Source: Lentzea kentuckyensis (GTDB lineage Bacteria > Actinomycetota > Actinomycetes > Mycobacteriales > Pseudonocardiaceae). From it: DNA of 64,000 bases. Positions 59,763-64,000 of the stretch are shown here, one piece after another (the stretch's first letter is position 1; every line of letters begins with the position of its first letter). The position numbers and the translations under genes were made by a program. The notes under the pieces were generated by a model, which was not told the DNA's origin, did no database searches, and saw nothing but the letters and a program-made list of their open reading frames with translations. The DNA lies in contig NZ_MUYM01000022.1 of assembly GCF_002150765.1 (NCBI RefSeq), positions 50,836 through 114,835 of the forward strand, in the 5' to 3' direction.

Positions 59763-60545
59763 ATGGAATCGCGCATCACCCGCAGGGCGGCGCTCACCGC
59801 TGCCGCCCTGGTGTTCGTCACCGTCACTCCCGCGCACGCGGCACCGGCGTGGAATCCCAACCCCGCGACCGACGGCCTCAAGGCGTTCGAGGGCATCGAG
59901 GTCGACCGCGGCAACAAGTTCCCCGACCGCAAGGGCAAGTACATCGTCGTCGAGGGTGACCACTACCGGTTCAACATCTGGAAGAACGACCGCGACACGA
60001 CCGGTGGCGGTGACCGTCAGCGCACCGAGTCCAAGGGCATGGTCACCAACGGCAGCGCTCTGAAGCTGAAGAACGGCGAGACCTGGGTCATCTCGTACGA
60101 GATGTACATGCCGTCATCCCTGCACGGCACGAGCAAGTTCACGCACATCTTCCAAACCAAGACACCCGAGACCAACGGCGGACCGTGGACCACCCTGTCG
60201 TTGAGTCGCAGCGGTAGCACCGAGACGATCAGAGCGCGCGCGTTCAGCACGTCCGGTGCGCCGGACATCGCCTCCACCAACCTGGCCCCGTTGCGCGACA
60301 AGTGGGTCACCGTCGAGTGGACGATCACGCCCGGTGCGAGCGGCACGGTCGGTTTCGTGCTGCGCAACGGCACGGGTGCGAACGCGCCGATCGCGGTGCA
60401 GGGCAAGCGTTCCGGCGTGCGGATCCCGGACGAGGGTGACTACGTCCGGCCGAAGTGGGGCATCTACCGCTCGGTCGAGAGCGCCTCGTCGGACATCCTC
60501 GACACCTACATCAACTTCCGGAACTACACCGCGACGAAGAAGTAG
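59763..60545 (+). CDS. Secreted polysaccharide lyase (heparin-lyase-like/PL20 fold)
   Basis: A 260-residue exported protein with a signal peptide (SRITRRAALTAAALVFVTVTPAHAA, twin-Arg). RQRTESKG, YEMYMPSSLHG and FTHIFQTKTPE on a beta-jelly-roll pattern fit polysaccharide lyase families such as PL13, PL18 or PL20 that cut uronate-containing glycans by beta-elimination. KWGIYRSVES and DTYINFRNYTA are typical of the C-terminus. The substrate is unresolved (glucuronan and heparin are family possibilities). AGGAAGGA site before the ATG. Confidence 0.8.
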   Translation: MESRITRRAALTAAALVFVTVTPAHAAPAWNPNPATDGLKAFEGIEVDRGNKFPDRKGKYIVVEGDHYRFNIWKNDRDTTGGGDRQRTESKGMVTNGSALKLKNGETWVISYEMYMPSSLHGTSKFTHIFQTKTPETNGGPWTTLSLSRSGSTETIRARAFSTSGAPDIASTNLAPLRDKWVTVEWTITPGASGTVGFVLRNGTGANAPIAVQGKRSGVRIPDEGDYVRPKWGIYRSVESASSDILDTYINFRNYTATKK

Positions 60546-60634
60546 GACGTGGGCCGGGTGGCCCGCTGATCGCCCGCAGGTCTACCGTTGTCTGCCTTCA
60601 CTTTTCCCGATGAGGAAAAACCCGGAGGTCAACG

Positions 60635-61987
60635 GTGCGAGGCGCGATCGCGGCGGGCCACCCGCTCACCGCCCAGGCGGGCGCGGCGATGCTGCGCGCC
60701 GGAGGAAACGCGGTCGACGCCGCCGTCGCGGCGATGCTGACGTCCTGCGTGACCGAACCGCTGCTCACCGGCCTCGGCGCCGCCGGGTACATGATGATCG
60801 CACCGGCCGGGGAAAGCCCTGTGCTGCTGGACTTCTCGGCCGAGGCGCCGGGACGCGGCCACACCGGCGCGCGGGCTCCGCTCGACCCCATCACCGTCCA
60901 CTTCGGTGACGCGCAGCAGGAATTCCACGTGGGACCGTCCTCGGTCGCCGCCTTCGGCATGCCCGCCGGTGTCGCGAAGGCCGCCACGTACGGCCGGGCA
61001 CCACTCGAAGAACTCGTGGCCGCCGCGGTGACACACGCCCGTGAGGGCCATCGGGTGAACCAGTACCAGGCGTACGTGACGGCTCTGCTGCTGCCGCTCG
61101 CCGTCAGCGCCGGCCTCAACGCGTTCGAGGAAGGCGAACTCCTCGTACAACCCGAGCTCGCCGACGCCCTGGAACGGCTCGGCCGTGAGGGCGCGGAGCC
61201 GTTCTACACCGGCGACATCGCGGCCACGATCGCCGGCACGATCACCGCGAACGGCGGCGACCTCAGCCGGCACGACCTCGCGGCCTACGAAGTGATCCAA
61301 CGCGAACCGCTGCACGTGCGGCATCGCGGCCGTGACATCCACACGAACCCACCACCCGCGGCGGGCGGTGCGTTGCTCACGCAGATGCTGGAAGCGTTGC
61401 CGGACAACCCGTCGCAGCAGGACCTCATCCGCGCGCTGGCCACCCCGAAGGCGCACCTGAACCGGCTCGGCTCCACCACGCACATCTCGGTGCTCGACGC
61501 CGACGGCACGGCGTGTTCGGTCACCACCACGAACGGCGCGAACTCGGGCATCTCGATCGCCGGCGTGCACCTGAACAACATGATGGGGGAGGAGGACCTG
61601 TCGCCCGACGGGTTCTTCAGCCACGCGCCCGGCGACCGGCTGCCGTCGATGATGTCGCCGACCGTCGTCACCCACCGCGGCGAGACCCAGCTCGTGCTCG
61701 GCAGCGCGGGATCGAGCCGGATCTGCGGCGCGATTCTGCAGGTGCTCGTGAACGTCCTCGACCGCGGCATGCCCGCCCAGGACGCCGTCGACGCGCCCCG
61801 GATGCACCTGAGCGGGGACCACCTCCACGTCGAACCGGGAATTCGACCGGAAAGTGAGCTCCCGGTCACCCGGTTCCGCGCGCCGAACATGTTCTTCGGC
61901 GGCTGTCAGGTGGTCGAAATGACGGGATCCGGCCTGCTCAGGGGTGGTGCAGATCACCGAAGGGGCGGCGCGATCGTCATTGCGTGA
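60635..61987 (+). CDS. ggt: Gamma-glutamyltransferase-like enzyme
   Basis: A 450-residue Ntn hydrolase of the gamma-glutamyltranspeptidase family. It would self-cleave before Thr281 in LGSTTHISVLD, which then is the nucleophile of the small subunit. GGNAVDAAVAAMLTSCVTEPLLTGLG near the start and PSMMSPTVV and LGSAGSSRI near the end are family motifs. It is shorter than typical secreted enzymes (about 550-600 residues) and has no signal peptide. GTG start. Intracellular glutathione-like or gamma-glutamyl compounds may be the target. Confidence 0.88.
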   Translation: MRGAIAAGHPLTAQAGAAMLRAGGNAVDAAVAAMLTSCVTEPLLTGLGAAGYMMIAPAGESPVLLDFSAEAPGRGHTGARAPLDPITVHFGDAQQEFHVGPSSVAAFGMPAGVAKAATYGRAPLEELVAAAVTHAREGHRVNQYQAYVTALLLPLAVSAGLNAFEEGELLVQPELADALERLGREGAEPFYTGDIAATIAGTITANGGDLSRHDLAAYEVIQREPLHVRHRGRDIHTNPPPAAGGALLTQMLEALPDNPSQQDLIRALATPKAHLNRLGSTTHISVLDADGTACSVTTTNGANSGISIAGVHLNNMMGEEDLSPDGFFSHAPGDRLPSMMSPTVVTHRGETQLVLGSAGSSRICGAILQVLVNVLDRGMPAQDAVDAPRMHLSGDHLHVEPGIRPESELPVTRFRAPNMFFGGCQVVEMTGSGLLRGGADHRRGGAIVIA

Positions 61988-62051
61988 GATGTTGCCCGCA
62001 TAATGGGATATCTGGTTTCCTGATTCACGGATCAACGCGCACGATGGTCGG

Positions 62052-63230
62052 GTGACGGCACTCAGCGAGAGAACATCCTCGCCGCTCCTGTCCCGTACTT
62101 TCCTCCAACTCTCCGGTATCAGCGTCGTGTGCGGCGTCTCGATGGCGTTCGCTCTGCCGTTCGGCTCGCTCTTCCTCACGACCGAGGTCAAGGTCACGCC
62201 GTTCCAGCTCGGCTTCTTCCTGATCGCGAGCCCGCTCGCGTCGGTCGTGGCCAGCACGATCATGGGCAAGCTGTCCGACGGCCGGGTGCAACGGCGGTAC
62301 ATGCTCGCCGCGGGCGGGGTGGCCGGTGCGATCGGTTACAGCCTGTTCGCCGTGCTGCGCGACTACTGGTTCCTGCTCGGCACGTCCGTTGTCTTCGTGG
62401 CGATCACGTCGTCGTTGTTGCCTCAGCTCTTCGCGTACGGCCGTCAGGTCTCACAAGGACCATCGATGGTCGTCAGCGTTCTGCGGACGCTGCTGTCGGT
62501 CGCGTGGGTCGCCGGACCGCCGGTGGCCGCGTTGCTCGTCGCGAAAACGGGCTGGGTGGGCCTGTTCGGGGCGACGGCCGTCCTCCAGCTCGGTGTCGCG
62601 GTGCTCGCCTTCACGCTGCCCGTGCCGACCGCGGAACCCGAAGAGACGCCGCAAGAAGAGGCTGCCGGACCGGCGCGGGGCAACATGGCGGTCGTCGCTG
62701 TCGCGTTCATGTTCATGCAGGGCTCCGTCGGGCTCGCGGTGAGCGGCCTGCCGCTGTTCGTCACGACCGAACTGAGGGGCACCGCCGGTGACGCCGGGCT
62801 CGCGATGGGTCTGTGCGCGGCGCTGGAGATCCCGATGATGCTGTGGTTCGGGTCGCTGGCGAACCGGATGTCGCAGCACAAGCTCGTGCTCATCGGCGCA
62901 GCGATCTCGTTGAGCTACCACGGTTTGATGGTGTTCACGGACGCCGTGTGGCAGGTGATGGCCGCGCAGCTGCTGCACGCCACCGTCATCTCGTTGGTCA
63001 TGGGTGTGGGCATCACCTACTTCCAGAGCCTCGACCCCGGCCGACCCGGCCACGCCACGACGATGTTCAGCAACACCCAGATCGTCGGCGGCATGATCGC
63101 GGGCGCGTTGCTCGGCGTGTCCCAGGAGCTGGGTTTCCGGTGGGTCTACGGCTTCAGCTTCACGATGTGCGTGTGCGGGCTGTCCTTGCTGCTCGTGGTC
63201 GGCAGGCTCACTGGATCGTCGAGGCGGTGA
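62052..63230 (+). CDS. MFS sugar efflux transporter (SET family-like)
   Basis: A 392-residue, twelve-helix transporter. SGISVVCGVSMAFALPFGSLFLTTEVKVTPFQLGFFL and MGKLSDGRVQRRYML (loop 2-3) match SetA/SetB sugar efflux transporters. GTG start. The 3' end overlaps the convergent beta-helix gene by 23 bases. Substrate unknown; SET pumps export lactose, glucose or glycosides. Confidence 0.82.
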   Translation: MTALSERTSSPLLSRTFLQLSGISVVCGVSMAFALPFGSLFLTTEVKVTPFQLGFFLIASPLASVVASTIMGKLSDGRVQRRYMLAAGGVAGAIGYSLFAVLRDYWFLLGTSVVFVAITSSLLPQLFAYGRQVSQGPSMVVSVLRTLLSVAWVAGPPVAALLVAKTGWVGLFGATAVLQLGVAVLAFTLPVPTAEPEETPQEEAAGPARGNMAVVAVAFMFMQGSVGLAVSGLPLFVTTELRGTAGDAGLAMGLCAALEIPMMLWFGSLANRMSQHKLVLIGAAISLSYHGLMVFTDAVWQVMAAQLLHATVISLVMGVGITYFQSLDPGRPGHATTMFSNTQIVGGMIAGALLGVSQELGFRWVYGFSFTMCVCGLSLLLVVGRLTGSSRR

Positions 63231-64000
63231 CCTTCGGCTTCTCGGCCGCGCCGAGGTAGAAGATCCCCTTGATGGTCTCGAAGCCGAGGCTCGGGTTGCG
63301 GCGCAACGTGGACCCCTCGACCGACATCGAGCCCGACTTGTCGTTGCTGACGAAGAACACCGCGCCGCCGCCCTCGTTGGCCTGGTTGTCCTCGATCAGC
63401 GATCCGGCGATCCGCAGCGTGAACGTGTTGCCGTCGTTGTAGATCGCGCCACCGCTGCCGCCACCCGGCGTGCCACCGCGCGCAGGGTTGGCGCCACGGC
63501 CGATGGCCTTGTTGCCCTTCATCAGGCAGTTGAGCACCACCCAGTTCGTGGCGATGCTGCTCAACGCACCGCCGTTGGAGCACACACCGCCGTCGAAGGT
63601 GCTGCTGGTGATGTGGACGGGTGCGGTGCTGGGCCGGTCGACCACGCGGATCGCGGCGCCGCCGAGGTCGGGACCGTTGGCGTCGCACTTGTTGTTCGCG
63701 AAGCGGGAGTTCACGACCTTGAGGTTGCCGCCGCGCACGATCAGCGCGCCGCCGCCTCCGCCGTCGCTCGTGTCACCGGTCGAGTTGCCGTCGGCGAGGG
63801 TGATGTTCTGGACCACCAGCCCCGGCCCGTCCTGGTCGAGCAGCCGGCGCTGACCCTGGCCGCTCAACGTGATCCGGCCGCCGCCGTCGAGGACGACCTT
63901 CGCGCGGACCTTCGCGGTCGCGGCCATCGGAATGGTGAGCGGGTTCGGCCCGCAGTTGAAGGTGATGATCCCACCGGCGGCGACCGCGAAGGTCCGCGCG
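63208..64000 (-). CDS. Right-handed beta-helix surface protein, C-terminal part
   Basis: The last 264 residues of a longer gene whose start lies beyond the window. The pattern is a parallel beta-helix: LVVQNITLADGNST, LKVVNSRFANN, VHITSSTFDGG, VVLNCLMKGNKA and LRIAGSLIEDNQA recur at about 25-30-residue steps with Gly-rich turns. Upstream in-frame sequence (TFNCGPNPLTIPM) resembles polymorphic/pectate-lyase-like surface proteins. No catalytic residues seen. Probably secreted. Confidence 0.7.
   Translation of the reverse strand, partial: ARTFAVAAGGIITFNCGPNPLTIPMAATAKVRAKVVLDGGGRITLSGQGQRRLLDQDGPGLVVQNITLADGNSTGDTSDGGGGGALIVRGGNLKVVNSRFANNKCDANGPDLGGAAIRVVDRPSTAPVHITSSTFDGGVCSNGGALSSIATNWVVLNCLMKGNKAIGRGANPARGGTPGGGSGGAIYNDGNTFTLRIAGSLIEDNQANEGGGAVFFVSNDKSGSMSVEGSTLRRNPSLGFETIKGIFYLGAAEKPKVTASTIQ

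Noticed and set aside
1..64000. CRISPR array, tRNA, phage or integrative element
   Set aside because: No regularly spaced repeats, cloverleaf, integrase or transposase was seen; the tandem repeats found are too few and have no spacers.

Overview
The window is high-GC DNA with dense genes, many GTG starts, frequent ATGA/GTGA start-stop overlaps and strong GGAGG-type ribosome binding sites. Together with NlpC/P60 pairs, an AA10 chitin-active oxygenase under a DasR-like operator, SigB/SigF-like promoters and STAND regulators, this points to a filamentous actinomycete chromosome, probably of the Pseudonocardiaceae/Actinosynnema-Lentzea kind (inference). No tRNA, rRNA, CRISPR array, phage gene or transposase was seen.

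Region by region. 1-6.9 kb holds an SDR tail, a SnoaL-like protein, a disaccharide phosphorylase/beta-phosphoglucomutase pair, a VIT-type transporter, a zinc alcohol dehydrogenase and a cysteine-free HesB-like protein. 6.9-9.6 kb has two tandem NlpC/P60 wall hydrolases with hairpin-rich flanks. 9.6-14.6 kb holds a PLP-dependent synthase/MFS operon and, facing away from it, an iron-box-controlled siderophore-binding lipoprotein with an exporter. 14.6-24.5 kb carries secreted and housekeeping genes: prolyl aminopeptidase, LPMO, DedA, CcdA/TlpA, a RaiA-like protein, a PEP-synthase/rifampin-phosphotransferase-like enzyme, a DGPF protein with its ECF sigma factor, and CopC. 24.5-29.2 kb has an MFS pump, two RsbW-like ATPases each behind a GTTT-N16-GGGTA promoter, a class A beta-lactamase and an esterase.

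29.3-40.6 kb is a carbohydrate region. A complete sugar ABC operon ends in a phytanoyl-CoA-dioxygenase-like gene. It is followed by a second ABC operon (NMT1/THI5-type) and a secreted sugar-dehydrogenase/LamG pair, both preceded by the same LacI-type operator palindrome. Between them lies a decayed, fused duplicate of the dehydrogenase/LamG pair with its own degenerate operator.

40.8-47.7 kb is the most interesting part. It has a stand-alone STAND NTPase, a divergent XRE-NB-ARC-TPR regulator, and a two-gene RiPP locus: a 105-residue cysteine-rich peptide whose stop overlaps the start of a fused ThiF-like/YcaO (TOMM) cyclodehydratase. No dehydrogenase, protease or exporter accompanies it, so it looks like a minimal, possibly undescribed azol(in)e-peptide system.

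47.7-64 kb contains an SGNH hydrolase, a methyltransferase, a roughly 250-bp MITE-like element, a LysR/metallo-hydrolase divergon, a frameshifted serine hydrolase, an alpha-carbonic anhydrase, MFS pumps, a two-component system whose 3' end is tandemly repeated, a polysaccharide lyase, a gamma-glutamyltransferase and a partial beta-helix surface protein. Short tandem duplications at gene ends recur through the window (7.0, 17.7, 47.7, 53.3 and 59.5 kb).
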